A stretch of DNA of 32,351 nt from M3007 sp035299505 (lineage in GTDB: Bacteria; Bacteroidota; Bacteroidia; Chitinophagales; Saprospiraceae). The DNA lies in assembly GCA_035299505.1 (NCBI GenBank), contig DATGWL010000084.1, positions 1 to 32,351 of the forward strand, given 5' to 3'. This document shows, piece after piece, positions 15,229-24,004 of the stretch. The number at the start of each line of letters is the position of its first letter. Position 1 is the first letter of the stretch. Under the pieces are notes generated by a model. The model saw only the letters and a list, made by a program, of their open reading frames with translations, did no database searches and had not been told where the DNA came from. Both the position numbers and the translations under genes were made by a program.

Positions 15229-18200
15229 ATGAAAAAAGCGAATTCTACACTCTTTTTCAATGCTTTGGGATGGTTGTTTGCGCTGGCTTTATCGCTTTCG
15301 GCCAACAACGCTGCAATCGCCCAGTGTAACATGATCTGCAACGATCTGGTACAAATCACGCTGGATGACGACTGTGAGACAGAAATTTTGCCCGACATGA
15401 TTCTGGAAGGCAATGGCTGTCCAAACGGAAACTTTCAGGTTCAAGCCAAAATCAATGGCGTTTGGACTCCCGGATCCGGCAACTTCGTGGCAACCGCCGC
15501 ACACATCAACCTCACGCTGCCTATCCGCGTGAAGGATCTCATCTCCGGCAACTCTTGCACAGGTCTGGCCCATATTCTGGACGTACTGCCTCCGGTGCTG
15601 GATTGTGAGGATATCAGCCTCAATTGCGCTGTAACTACCTACACGCCAGATTACCTGGAAGATGTACTGAACATCGCAGCCGGCTGGCCTGACTATCAGG
15701 AAAATTGCACCAACGTAACCCTGACATACATTGATCAGTGGTTCGATCTGGGCTGCTCCGGTAGCATCAATGGTCAGCAGGACATCAGTGCTTATGTGAT
15801 CCGTAAATGGACTGCAGAAGACGAAAGTGGCAACACTTCTACCTGCAACCAATACATCTACTTCGAGCGCCGTCACTCTACCGATGTGTTCTTCCCACCG
15901 AACGTAACCGTGGACTGCAGCGATCCGGTAACAGACCCTAACACCACAGGTGTACCTTACGTGCAGGAATTCGGCGTACAATTCCCGGTTTGGCCAAACG
16001 GTACTTTCTGCGAACTGAATGCTACCTTCCAGGATCTGCCACTTCCGGTTTGCGATGGCACACACAAAATTCTGCGTACCTGGACTATTTACGACTGGTG
16101 CCGCCCTAATGGCCCAACCAATCCGCTGACCTATACACAGATTATTAAGGTAGAAGACTCCACCGGCCCCGAACTGGATTGCCCGGAAGACATGACCGTG
16201 GGTACCAACCCGAACGACTGTCAGCTGGACTTCGACCTGCCAGACGTAATTGTAAGCGATAACTGCTCACGCCTGTCTTCCATTGAAGCTCAGTTCATGG
16301 ACTTCAACGGTATCATGCGCAATATCTACGGTACTTTCACCACCTTCCCGGGCAACAACCCATGGGATCGCGACACCCTGGCGGTGCTTGGCTACGCCAA
16401 TAACCTCGGTATCGGCGTAACCACGGTGAAATACATTATTAAAGACGACTGCGGAAACATCACCGAATGTGTGTTCGATGTAACCGTAGAAGACAGCACC
16501 CCACCAAACGTTTCCTGCGATCAAAACACCAAAGTTGCCCTCAATGTAGACGGCATGGCGCTGGTGAATGCAGAAACTTTCGATGATGGCTCTTATGACA
16601 ACTGCGCTCCTGAAGTGTACTTCAAAGTGCGTCGTATGAATCCGAACGGCTGCCAGGACGAAAACCAGTTCCACGACCAGGTTAAGTTCTGCTGCGAAGA
16701 TATCGGCGATACCGTACAGGTTATCCTGCGCGTGTACGATGTGCCTGTTCCTGCTGGCGATGTAGACCTCGATTTCGAAGAGTGGCACGCCAACGATTGT
16801 ATGGTTTGGGTATTGGTAGAAGACAAAATCAAACCTACCTGCACCCCTCCAAACAACGTAAACGTAAACTGCGAAAACTTCGACCCAAGCCTGTGGGCCT
16901 ACGGCAAACCTGAAGTATACGACAACTGCTGCCTGGACTCTACTAAAGTGTACCAGGGCCAGTACGGTTTGACCCATTCCGTAAACTACAGTCTGTTCGA
17001 TACCGTTTGTAATAAAGGTACCATCACCCGCACGTTCCGCAGCTTCGACTGCTACGGCAACAGCAGCCAGTGCACTCAGCGTATTTTTGTTAACTACAAA
17101 CAACAGTACTTCGTAAAGTTCCCGAACGACGTAATCGTTACCAGCTGCGACGGCACCGGCAACTACGGTGAGCCATTGTTCTTCGGTAAAGACTGCGAAT
17201 TGATGGGTGTTTCCTTCCAGGATGAGGTATTTACGGTAGTACCGGATGCCTGCTTCAAAATTGAACGCACCTGGAAAATCATCAACTGGTGTACCTACAA
17301 CCCGAACGGATCTACCATTTTCGTTCCAAACCCGAATCCGAACCCGATCTCTAACGCTGCAGCCAACCTGCCTGGTCCAACCGTTTCCGCTTGCGGAACC
17401 ATTGCACCATGGGCGCCAACAGTGGTGAGGATCAACCCAACGGATCCGCAACCTACCAACTTCTGTACCTTCTGGGATGCCAATGCCAACAGCTACGTAT
17501 ACAAGCAGATCATCAAGATCAGCGATGGCCAGGCGCCAACCGGTACTTATGTAGCGCCAAACTGCAGCAACCAAAACTGGTTCACTGCCAACAACGCCCA
17601 GCTCTGGAACGAAATGTACTGGTGGGATAACGGCCTGCAAACGCACGACCTCTGCGAAGAACCAACAGATCTTTGCATCACCGGTACCGACGCTTGCTCC
17701 GGCAATAACATCAATATCGAGTACCTCCTGTTCCTTGATCTGGACGGCGACGGCACCATGGAAACGGTAGTAAATTCCGTTAACACCGGTATCGCAGGTC
17801 TTGGCTGGAACAATGTACTGTACAACAACCTGAATACGCCTAACTTCTCTGGCGGCACACCGCGTCAGTTCGACGAGCGTCCGGTACCTGCCAACCAAAA
17901 ATATGGCTTCGCTATTCAGGAAACCATCAACGGCAACAACAAGGTTGCTTGCGTTCGTTTCAACACGCAACAACAGCAAAATAACTTTGTAGTGCCTGAA
18001 CTGCCACACGGTACCCACAAAATCAAGTGGTTCATCACCGATGGCTGCGGTAACAACAGCGAATACGAATACACCTTCACGGTGAAAGATTGCAAGGCGC
18101 CAACCGTGGTTTGCCTCAACGGCCTCAGCGTAAACATTATGCCAACCGGCATGATTACCCTCTGGGCCAGCGACTTCCTGCAATACACCGAAGATAACTG

Positions 18201-19653
18201 CACGCCAGCCAACCAGATCAAAATCGGTATCCGCAAATGCGGCACCGGTACCGGATTCCCGGTTGATGCGCAGGGCAACCCGATCACCAACGTTACCTTC
18301 AACTGCGACGAAGTTGGTCAGCAGTGTGTTGAACTCTGGGCCATCGACGCAGCAGGCAACGCAGACTACTGCGAAACCTATGTAATTGTACAGGACAACC
18401 TGGGCTCATGCAGCGGCAACCCAATCGTATTGGTTTCCGGCGCATTGAAAACAGAAATGAACGAAGGTGTGGAAGAAGCAAACGTTCAACTGTTTGCCAT
18501 CCCGTCTAACGGCGCACCAGTTCAGGCCAGCAATGACCTGACCGACAACCTCGGTGTGTTCATGTTTGCCAACGTATTGCCTGTAGGCTCTGACTATATT
18601 GTAGTTCCGGAAAAAGACGACAACCCGCTCAACGGTGTAACCACTTACGACCTGGTGTTGATTTCCAAACACATCCTGGGTCTGGAGCCGCTGAACAGCC
18701 CGTACAAAATGATCGCTGCTGATGCTAACAAGAGTGGTTCTATCACCACCTTCGACATCGTGGAGATCCGCAAAATGATCCTTGGTATTTACAACGAGCT
18801 GCCAGCCAACACCTCCTGGCGCTTTGTAGATAAAGACTACGTGTTCCCGAACGCCAATAACCCATTCCAGGAACTGTTCCCTGAAACCAAAACGGTTCAG
18901 GACATGCAGTTGCACAACCTGGAAGACGATTTCGTAGGAGTGAAAATTGGCGATGTGAACAACTCTGTAGTGCCAAACTCTCTGGTTGATGCCGACGACC
19001 GCAGCATGGGTACCCTGTACTTTGATGTGGAAGACCGCGCAGTAAAAGCCGGCGAAGTTGTGGAAGTGAAACTGACGGCTGCTGAAAAAGTAGCTGGCTA
19101 CCAGTTCACGATGGATCTGAACGGCTTGCAGGCGCTTGAGGTAATTCCTGGCGAGAACATGGGCAAAGAAAACTTTGCCATGTTTGATCAGGCAGTAACC
19201 GCTTCTGTAAACGGTGAAGCAGGCGAGTTTGCCATCCGTTTCCGCGCTACCCGCAATGGTCAACTGAGCGAAATGCTTGGTCTGGGCAACAGCATTACCC
19301 GCACTGAAGCATACGCTGAAATTGGCAGCGATGTGCAGAAGAAAGAAGTGATGCTGCGTTTCAACAGCGCCAACGGAAGCACCCTGGCTGGCGCAGGATT
19401 CGAACTGCTGCAAAACGCACCGAACCCAACCAAGGGTTTCACCAATATCTCTTTCAACCTGCCTGAGGCGGTAGAAGCTACCCTCACGGTTACCAATGCA
19501 GAAGGTAAAGTTGTGAAACGCATCGTGAACCAGTTCGCGAAAGGTTTCAATACCATCACCCTGCAGCGTGCCGAGCTGGAAGCTGGTATCCTGTTCTACC
19601 AACTGGATACCCCAACCCACAGTGCAACGAAGAAAATGATTGTGGTAGAATAA
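15229..19653 (+). CDS. Giant T9SS-exported surface protein with HYR-like, dockerin-like and cohesin-like modules
   Basis: A 1474-residue exported protein. A signal peptide (cleavage near AIAQ, residue 32) leads into a long Cys-rich region (about 100-1060) of HYR-like modules with phrases such as TWTIYDWCRPNG, KYIIKDDCGNITECVFDVTVED and KWFITDGCGNNSEYEYTFTVKD. Residues of about 1065-1130 look like a CarboxypepD_reg/SdrD-type sandwich. About 1137-1190 form a type I dockerin-like pair of Ca-binding helices (TTYDLVLISKHILGLEPLN, then AADANKSGSITTFDIVEIRK). About 1264-1370 resemble a cohesin (VKAGEVVEVKLTAAEKVAGY). A T9SS tail closes the protein (LLQNAPNPTKGFTNISFNLP...GILFYQLDT). Codon choice is strongly uniform (AAC, CTG, GTA, GGC), suggesting high expression. 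It is probably a major adhesin or sheath component; ligand unknown. Confidence 0.9.
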   Translation: MKKANSTLFFNALGWLFALALSLSANNAAIAQCNMICNDLVQITLDDDCETEILPDMILEGNGCPNGNFQVQAKINGVWTPGSGNFVATAAHINLTLPIRVKDLISGNSCTGLAHILDVLPPVLDCEDISLNCAVTTYTPDYLEDVLNIAAGWPDYQENCTNVTLTYIDQWFDLGCSGSINGQQDISAYVIRKWTAEDESGNTSTCNQYIYFERRHSTDVFFPPNVTVDCSDPVTDPNTTGVPYVQEFGVQFPVWPNGTFCELNATFQDLPLPVCDGTHKILRTWTIYDWCRPNGPTNPLTYTQIIKVEDSTGPELDCPEDMTVGTNPNDCQLDFDLPDVIVSDNCSRLSSIEAQFMDFNGIMRNIYGTFTTFPGNNPWDRDTLAVLGYANNLGIGVTTVKYIIKDDCGNITECVFDVTVEDSTPPNVSCDQNTKVALNVDGMALVNAETFDDGSYDNCAPEVYFKVRRMNPNGCQDENQFHDQVKFCCEDIGDTVQVILRVYDVPVPAGDVDLDFEEWHANDCMVWVLVEDKIKPTCTPPNNVNVNCENFDPSLWAYGKPEVYDNCCLDSTKVYQGQYGLTHSVNYSLFDTVCNKGTITRTFRSFDCYGNSSQCTQRIFVNYKQQYFVKFPNDVIVTSCDGTGNYGEPLFFGKDCELMGVSFQDEVFTVVPDACFKIERTWKIINWCTYNPNGSTIFVPNPNPNPISNAAANLPGPTVSACGTIAPWAPTVVRINPTDPQPTNFCTFWDANANSYVYKQIIKISDGQAPTGTYVAPNCSNQNWFTANNAQLWNEMYWWDNGLQTHDLCEEPTDLCITGTDACSGNNINIEYLLFLDLDGDGTMETVVNSVNTGIAGLGWNNVLYNNLNTPNFSGGTPRQFDERPVPANQKYGFAIQETINGNNKVACVRFNTQQQQNNFVVPELPHGTHKIKWFITDGCGNNSEYEYTFTVKDCKAPTVVCLNGLSVNIMPTGMITLWASDFLQYTEDNCTPANQIKIGIRKCGTGTGFPVDAQGNPITNVTFNCDEVGQQCVELWAIDAAGNADYCETYVIVQDNLGSCSGNPIVLVSGALKTEMNEGVEEANVQLFAIPSNGAPVQASNDLTDNLGVFMFANVLPVGSDYIVVPEKDDNPLNGVTTYDLVLISKHILGLEPLNSPYKMIAADANKSGSITTFDIVEIRKMILGIYNELPANTSWRFVDKDYVFPNANNPFQELFPETKTVQDMQLHNLEDDFVGVKIGDVNNSVVPNSLVDADDRSMGTLYFDVEDRAVKAGEVVEVKLTAAEKVAGYQFTMDLNGLQALEVIPGENMGKENFAMFDQAVTASVNGEAGEFAIRFRATRNGQLSEMLGLGNSITRTEAYAEIGSDVQKKEVMLRFNSANGSTLAGAGFELLQNAPNPTKGFTNISFNLPEAVEATLTVTNAEGKVVKRIVNQFAKGFNTITLQRAELEAGILFYQLDTPTHSATKKMIVVE

Positions 19654-19692
19654 AAATGCATCGGCGGGCTTGAACCGTCGATACGCCATAAA

Positions 19693-19736
19693 ACAAGAGC
19701 CAGCCGGTTGTCCCGCGCTGGCTCTTGTGCTTTTTT
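19693..19736. terminator. Intrinsic terminator with a 12-bp perfect stem
   Basis: ACAAGAGCCAGC (19693-19704) pairs perfectly with GCTGGCTCTTGT (19717-19728), followed by GC and six T on the plus strand. It ends the 1474-aa gene; the A-rich left flank may let it serve the convergent lipoprotein gene only weakly, as that strand has a short U-run. Confidence 0.88.
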
Positions 19737-19745
19737 ATCACTAAC

Positions 19746-20123
19746 TCAAGGTATATCTACTGTTTCACCAGATGACGAACCGTTGCTGTCGGAACCCAGA
19801 CGCATAGTGAGGTAATATAACCCCGGTCCAGGAACAACAAACCTGCGCTGGACAAACTCCCGGGCTGTTGGTAAAGTAGTTGTCAGGGAATCGAAAATGA
19901 TCGTGCCCTGGAATTTTTTAAAATCGTAAGAAAAATCCTGGTAATAAAAATTGCCAATTTGGGTAATGACCATGGTCAGGTCTACCTGCCTCGATCCATT
20001 CGGTAAGGTGGTTACTACCGGCGGCTGCACCACCGTGTCAATGGAAACGTGAGCCTCATCCGGCCTGCAGGCGCCCAGGCCCATTAATAAAGTGAGTATT
20101 GCTGGTGTTAACAGTCTTTTCAT
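19746..20123 (-). CDS. Small predicted lipoprotein of unknown function
   Basis: A 125-residue protein beginning MKRLLTPAILTLLMGLGAC, a classic lipoprotein signal with the lipid-attachment Cys at residue 19. The mature part (RPDEAHVSIDTVV, then VDLTMVITQIGNFYYQDFSY and GPGLYYLTMRLGSDSNG) looks like one beta-rich domain and ends with a Ser/Gly-rich tail. I do not recognise a family. It converges on the giant surface-protein gene, with stops about 90 bp apart around a shared terminator. A minus-strand TACATTTG at 20219-20226 is a possible promoter about 95 bp upstream. Confidence 0.75.
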   Translation of the reverse strand: MKRLLTPAILTLLMGLGACRPDEAHVSIDTVVQPPVVTTLPNGSRQVDLTMVITQIGNFYYQDFSYDFKKFQGTIIFDSLTTTLPTAREFVQRRFVVPGPGLYYLTMRLGSDSNGSSSGETVDIP

Positions 20124-20218
20124 GGTGTGGTAGATTTTTGGACGTTGGACTTCTGGATGTTGGACCTGATGCTGCGAAGATTTGGGTATGCGGCTTTTTA
20201 TACAACGTCTCCAGGGTT

Positions 20219-20226
20219 CAAATGTA
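20219..20226 (-). promoter_or_regulatory. Possible -7 promoter element TACATTTG (minus strand)
   Basis: The plus strand reads CAAATGTA. It would drive the small lipoprotein gene with a leader of roughly 90 nt. No matching -33 element was seen, and a related ACAAATGTTG occurs in the neighbouring GC-rich repeat, so it may be chance. Confidence 0.35.
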
Positions 20227-20247
20227 TCCGAATTTATATATATGGCC

Positions 20248-20321
20248 GCCCCGCCGGGGCTACAAATGTTGACGCCCCGCTGGGGCTACTGAGGGCCTGC
20301 GGCCCTGCCGGGTGGCCCGGC
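20248..20321. repeat. GC-rich cluster of four short palindromes
   Basis: Four short palindromes follow each other: GCCCCGCCGGGGC (20248-20260), GCCCCGCTGGGGC (20274-20286), GGGCCTGCGGCCC (20293-20305) and GCCGGG-TGG-CCCGGC (20307-20321). The first two share the flank GGGGCTAC. They are far more GC-rich than the surroundings and are non-coding. The 20124-20658 spacer holds these, a short CACT run near 20333-20350 and the palindromic element at 20452-20618, but no convincing gene. Confidence 0.8.
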
Positions 20322-20451
20322 TGAACGTTTGGCACTCACTCACTCACTCAATCATTAATAACAGCGCACCGACACCCCGCGCACCGGAAAAGCGGGTTTA
20401 ATGAGTGTGTCGGGCGCTGTCTGCTTTCATGGTTCTGCGGTTTCCTGAGGT

Positions 20452-20618
20452 TAGAGTGTGTCTGAAAAACATTGCCGGAGATGAAAATAGCAGATTTTGG
20501 GTCCTGACTGAGCGCCCTTTTTCGGGGAATAATGGGGCTTATTGCCCGAAAAAGACGCGAAAGGCAGGTTTCAAAAGATGCATTTTCAGCCCGGTGAATG
20601 TTTTTCAGACACACTCTA
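20452..20618. mobile_element. 167-bp palindromic MITE-like element with 22-bp perfect terminal inverted repeats
   Basis: The left end TAGAGTGTGTCTGAAAAACA (20452-20471, continuing TT) is exactly repeated in inverse at 20597-20618. Pairing continues inward imperfectly and becomes strong again at the centre, where CTTTTTCGGG (20517-20526) pairs with CCCGAAAAAG (20545-20554) around AATAA...TTATT, so the whole element folds into one long hairpin. The terminal TA on both sides could be a target-site duplication. No transposase is encoded. It fits a non-autonomous element or a REP-type palindrome; the parent transposon is not in the window. Confidence 0.75.
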
Positions 20619-20658
20619 GTGTGGGTAGTAAGGTGTTTATTCGGAGGGTGCGTGTTTG

Positions 20659-21363
20659 CTATTTGCCGTTCTTTTTTTCGAGCAGTCCGGCAGCTTCCAG
20701 TTGGGTATTCAAGGCTGGTACATTGGGGTTGAGTTGTTTTTTGATCACCGACATGGCGTCTTGCAGTGCCAAAAGGTTGGCTTTTCGGGTGGCGCCGGTG
20801 TTATCGTATCCGTGATAGGCAGCCACCGGAGCTTTACCAACACCAGGTGCAGTGTATCGTGCAATGGTATTTCCTTGTGCGTCTTCAATCTCCAGTTGGA
20901 GTTCCAGTTCCACACGGTTGGTGCGCAGCGGCATTCCGAACAGGTTCGGGATCATCAGCGTACCAGCGCTGGCAATCGTCCAGCCCCAGCCTGAGTTGCG
21001 GCGCTGGTAATGCAGCAGCTTGAACTTGGCGTGACCAAAGGCTTGCCCGGCTACTGGTTGATTCATATTCTCTTCCAGTTCGTTGCCCAGCACGTTAAAG
21101 ACGTCTTGAAGCGCCTGATCGGTCATGCCATATGCCACCCAGGGCGCCGGGGCGTATGGGCCGCCCACCATGTTATTGATCACTACTTCGCGGGTGAACG
21201 CTACATCAAAGGCTTCGAGGAAACTACGTTCGTGTACCAGCAAGGCCAGCTTGGGCAGTCGTGCGGGCATGGCTTCTCGGGTGTGGAAATCGCGCACCTG
21301 GAGGGTACGGCATGAGCTCATTAACAGGGTAAGGAGCATTAAAGGCAGCATATATTGTTTCAT
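20659..21363 (-). CDS. Predicted lipoprotein of unknown function (234 aa)
   Basis: The ATG at 21363 gives MKQYMLPLMLLTLLMSSC, a lipoprotein signal with Cys18; the frame is open 17 codons upstream but that part lacks signal character. Recognisable stretches are LALLVHERSFLEAFDVAFTR, WVAYGMTDQALQDVFNVLGN, and a C-terminal helix ending LEAAGLLEKKNGK. The region RVELELQLEIEDAQGNTIAR suggests a beta-strand pair. I recognise no domain. It is transcribed divergently from meaB, sharing a 264-bp A/T-rich spacer with a 19-bp palindrome. Confidence 0.78.
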   Translation of the reverse strand: MKQYMLPLMLLTLLMSSCRTLQVRDFHTREAMPARLPKLALLVHERSFLEAFDVAFTREVVINNMVGGPYAPAPWVAYGMTDQALQDVFNVLGNELEENMNQPVAGQAFGHAKFKLLHYQRRNSGWGWTIASAGTLMIPNLFGMPLRTNRVELELQLEIEDAQGNTIARYTAPGVGKAPVAAYHGYDNTGATRKANLLALQDAMSVIKKQLNPNVPALNTQLEAAGLLEKKNGK

Positions 21364-21493
21364 GGTTCCAATAAATTTTGATGCAAGATTTGGGCGGATT
21401 CTCCAGCCATGCAATAGCCCGGTCCGGGCCCCGGCCAGCCTTAACTGAGTTTAACCTATAAAGCAAGTGTTAAGAAATGAAATTAACAATAAT

Positions 21494-21512
21494 AATATTG
21501 ATTATCAATATT
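21494..21512. promoter_or_regulatory. 19-bp perfect palindrome, possible operator
   Basis: AATATTGAT-T-ATCAATATT is a perfect dyad around a single T, in the spacer between the divergent lipoprotein and meaB genes. A second dyad, GGTTAAA-TAAG-TTTAACC, lies at 21545-21562. Both sit in an A/T-rich stretch where chance palindromes are commoner, so operator function is only a possibility. Confidence 0.4.
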
Positions 21513-21615
21513 TTGATTATAAGTTAAATATTTATGTGTTTGCTGGTTAAATAAGTTTAACCGGCCCCCTCCACCCCTGGCCCCCTCAATTGCTGAGGGA
21601 AATCCCAAACTCTGC

Positions 21616-21623
21616 TACTTTTG
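21616..21623 (+). promoter_or_regulatory. Predicted -7 promoter element TACTTTTG for meaB
   Basis: A TAnnTTTG match with only four bases between it and the ATG at 21628. A start site 2-9 bp downstream would give a leaderless or nearly leaderless mRNA. Confidence 0.55.
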
Positions 21624-21627
21624 CATC

Positions 21628-22623
21628 ATGCGCCGCACGCTACCAGATATAGAAACCTTCGTACAAGGCATCCGCGCTGCCAACCGGGCTTTGCTGGGGC
21701 AGGCCATTACTTTGGTGGAAAGTACCCGGGAAGACCGGCAAGCTATGGCGCGCGACATCATTGCCCGATTGCATGCAGATTTGCCGGACAATACCTTTAG
21801 GATTGCGGTTACCGGAGCCCCGGGGGCCGGGAAAAGCACTTTCATTGAAGCACTGGGCATGCACCTGGTGGCGCAGGGCAAACGAGTGGCTGTATTGGCC
21901 ATAGATCCTTCCAGCGCCATGAGTGGCGGCAGCATTTTGGGCGATAAAACCCGGATGGAGCAACTTTCAGCCACAGAAATGGCCTTCATCCGCCCCTCTC
22001 CTTCCGGCGATTCTCTGGGGGGCGTGGCGCGAAAAACCCGCGAAGCCATGGTGCTGGTGGAAGCGGCCGGTTTTGATACCGTGATAGTGGAAACCGTAGG
22101 TGTGGGGCAGTCCGAAATTGCTGCCCAGCGCATGACTGATCTTTTCCTGCTCTTGCTGCTGCCCGGCGCCGGCGATGAATTGCAGGGCATCAAACGGGGT
22201 ATTGTAGAAATGGCCGATTTGCTGGTGGTGAACAAATCAGACGGCGATCGGGTGAAACTGGCCAATCAGGCCCGGGCGCATTATCTGAATGCCACCCATT
22301 TGTTGCCACTCAAGCCCAGTGGCTGGCCTCCTGAAGTGCTGGCCTGCAGCGCCCTGGAAAACACCGGTATCGATGCCGTTTGGCAGCGCATGGAAGCCTA
22401 TCAGGCGCATACCCGCGCGAACGGCTGGTTGCTGGAAAACCGGCGCCAACAGGCCCGTTACTGGCTGGAAGACACCCTGGATGCCGGGTTGAAAGACCTG
22501 TTTTACCAACATCCGGAGGTAAAAGCCCGGCTGGCGGCCCTGGAGCCGGAAGTATTGTCTGGTAAGGTATCGGCTATTGATGCGGCCATGCAGGTGCTGG
22601 CGGCATTCCGCAAGGGAATGTAA
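21628..22623 (+). CDS. meaB: Methylmalonyl-CoA mutase-associated GTPase MeaB
   Basis: A 331-residue G3E-type GTPase that chaperones adenosylcobalamin loading of methylmalonyl-CoA mutase and protects it from inactivation. The P-loop GAPGAGKST is at residues 63-71; VLAIDPSSAMSGGSILGDKTRM, RPSPSGDSLGG, the G3 region VETVGVGQSE and the base-recognition motif NKSD (VVNKSDGDR) follow in the expected order. Length matches the family. The mutase subunits are not adjacent here, although they often are elsewhere. The next gene starts 27 bp after the stop but has its own promoter overlapping the meaB end. Confidence 0.95.
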   Translation: MRRTLPDIETFVQGIRAANRALLGQAITLVESTREDRQAMARDIIARLHADLPDNTFRIAVTGAPGAGKSTFIEALGMHLVAQGKRVAVLAIDPSSAMSGGSILGDKTRMEQLSATEMAFIRPSPSGDSLGGVARKTREAMVLVEAAGFDTVIVETVGVGQSEIAAQRMTDLFLLLLLPGAGDELQGIKRGIVEMADLLVVNKSDGDRVKLANQARAHYLNATHLLPLKPSGWPPEVLACSALENTGIDAVWQRMEAYQAHTRANGWLLENRRQQARYWLEDTLDAGLKDLFYQHPEVKARLAALEPEVLSGKVSAIDAAMQVLAAFRKGM

Positions 22624-22634
22624 AAACTCCACCT

Positions 22635-22642
22635 TACCTTTG
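22635..22642 (+). promoter_or_regulatory. Predicted -7 promoter element TACCTTTG for the permease gene
   Basis: An exact TAnnTTTG match lying 8 bp before the ATG at 22651, predicting a leader of 0-7 nt. Confidence 0.6.
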
Positions 22643-22650
22643 TGTCGCAC

Positions 22651-23874
22651 ATGAATTTACCTCTGCTCATTTCGAGGCGTTACCTGTTTGCCAGGCGCAG
22701 CACCAATGCCATCAACATTATTACCGGCATTTCGGTGCTGGGTATGGCCATTGGTACGGCAGCCCTGGTGCTGGTATTATCTGTTTTCAACGGGTTTGAA
22801 GATCTGTTGTCGGATTTGTTCGGGCATTTCAACCCGCCTTTGAAGATTACGGCGGCCAAAGGCAAAACCTTTGAGGTAGACAGCATCCAATTGGCCCAAA
22901 TCCGCGCCTTGCCGGGAGTGGAGGTATTGAGCCAAACCCTCGAGGAAATCGCTTTTTTTGAACACCAGGGCTCCCAGGATTTTGGCGTATTAAAAGGTGT
23001 GGACGATCAGTTTGCCCTGGTAAACGGCATAGATTCTGATACCACCCTGATAGAAGGAAAATACCTGCTGCAAGACGGCGAACGAAACTGCCTGGTACTT
23101 GGCGCAGGAGTACGCAACAAGCTGAGTGTCAATGTGGAAAACCCACTGGCCAGTGTAACCGTGTACATGCCCGAGCAGCAATCCGGATTTTTGGACAAGC
23201 CGTTCAAAACGCGTTTGGCCAGTCCGGTTGGCACATTTGCCATACAGCAGGAGTTCGACAGCGAGTATGTGCTGAGCAACATAGATTTTGTGCGCGAACT
23301 GCTGGAATCGCCGCCTGGCGCCGTTTCTGCCCTGGAAATCAAAACCACAAAGGGCGCACAAATACCGGAACTGAAAGCGCGCATCCAGGCCATTCTGGGC
23401 GATTCCTATGTGATGAAAGACCGCTATGAACAGAATGAGGCCTTTTTCAAGGTCATGCAACTGGAAAAATGGATGGGCTTTGCCATCACCAGTTTGATGT
23501 TGCTGCTCATGGCCTTCAATACAGTGGGCGCGCTCTGGATGATTGTACTGGATAAACAGCGCGATATCAGCACCCTCAAAAGCATGGGCGCCACCGACGG
23601 CACGATCCGGCGAATCTTTTTGCTGGAAGGACTGCTGCTCACCCTCCTGGGCATGGTCATTGGATTGCTGCTGGCCATCATCCTGTATGTAATTCAAAAA
23701 CAACACGGTATAGTAACCATCCCGGAAGGTTTTTTGGTAGACAGCTACCCTATTGCCATGCGCGCCACCGATTTTATTCCCATTACCCTCACTGTGCTGG
23801 GTATTGGTTTGCTGGCCTCCATTTTGCCGGCCAGACGGGCCGCCCAGGTCCCGGCGTTTCTCAGAGAAGAGTGA
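22651..23874 (+). CDS. FtsX-like ABC transporter permease (LolC/LolE type)
   Basis: A 407-residue inner-membrane protein of the MacB/FtsX superfamily. One membrane segment near the N-terminus (about 22-45, INIITGISVLGMAIGTAALV) is followed by a large periplasmic domain and three C-terminal segments (about 275-300, 327-348 and 375-394). The coupling helix DISTLKSMGATDGTIRRIFL is typical of LolC/LolE, which release outer-membrane lipoproteins from the inner membrane. The matching ATPase (LolD) is not next door, so the exact transporter is not settled. The ATG at 22651 (MNLPLLISRRYLFARR) is preferred to a GTG three codons upstream inside the promoter motif. Confidence 0.88.
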   Translation: MNLPLLISRRYLFARRSTNAINIITGISVLGMAIGTAALVLVLSVFNGFEDLLSDLFGHFNPPLKITAAKGKTFEVDSIQLAQIRALPGVEVLSQTLEEIAFFEHQGSQDFGVLKGVDDQFALVNGIDSDTTLIEGKYLLQDGERNCLVLGAGVRNKLSVNVENPLASVTVYMPEQQSGFLDKPFKTRLASPVGTFAIQQEFDSEYVLSNIDFVRELLESPPGAVSALEIKTTKGAQIPELKARIQAILGDSYVMKDRYEQNEAFFKVMQLEKWMGFAITSLMLLLMAFNTVGALWMIVLDKQRDISTLKSMGATDGTIRRIFLLEGLLLTLLGMVIGLLLAIILYVIQKQHGIVTIPEGFLVDSYPIAMRATDFIPITLTVLGIGLLASILPARRAAQVPAFLREE

Positions 23875-24004
23875 GTGACTGCTTGGGGGCTCGGGTAGCG
23901 GGGCGAAGGGCTTTATGCTGTTATTTTTTAGCTGTCTATTCGCATAATGTATAGTGTACCATTGCCCTGCCACGCCCTAAATAGGTGACAACTGTACATT
24001 ATCC

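Noticed and set aside
16267..18183. 638-codon open frame antisense to the giant surface-protein gene
   Set aside because: It is a shadow of strongly biased codon use in the plus-strand gene; it has no signal, domain or promoter. The same holds for antisense frames at 15289-16065 and 18406-19689.
22990..23973. 327-codon open frame antisense to the permease gene
   Set aside because: The plus-strand permease has clear membrane segments and family motifs; the antisense frame has none.
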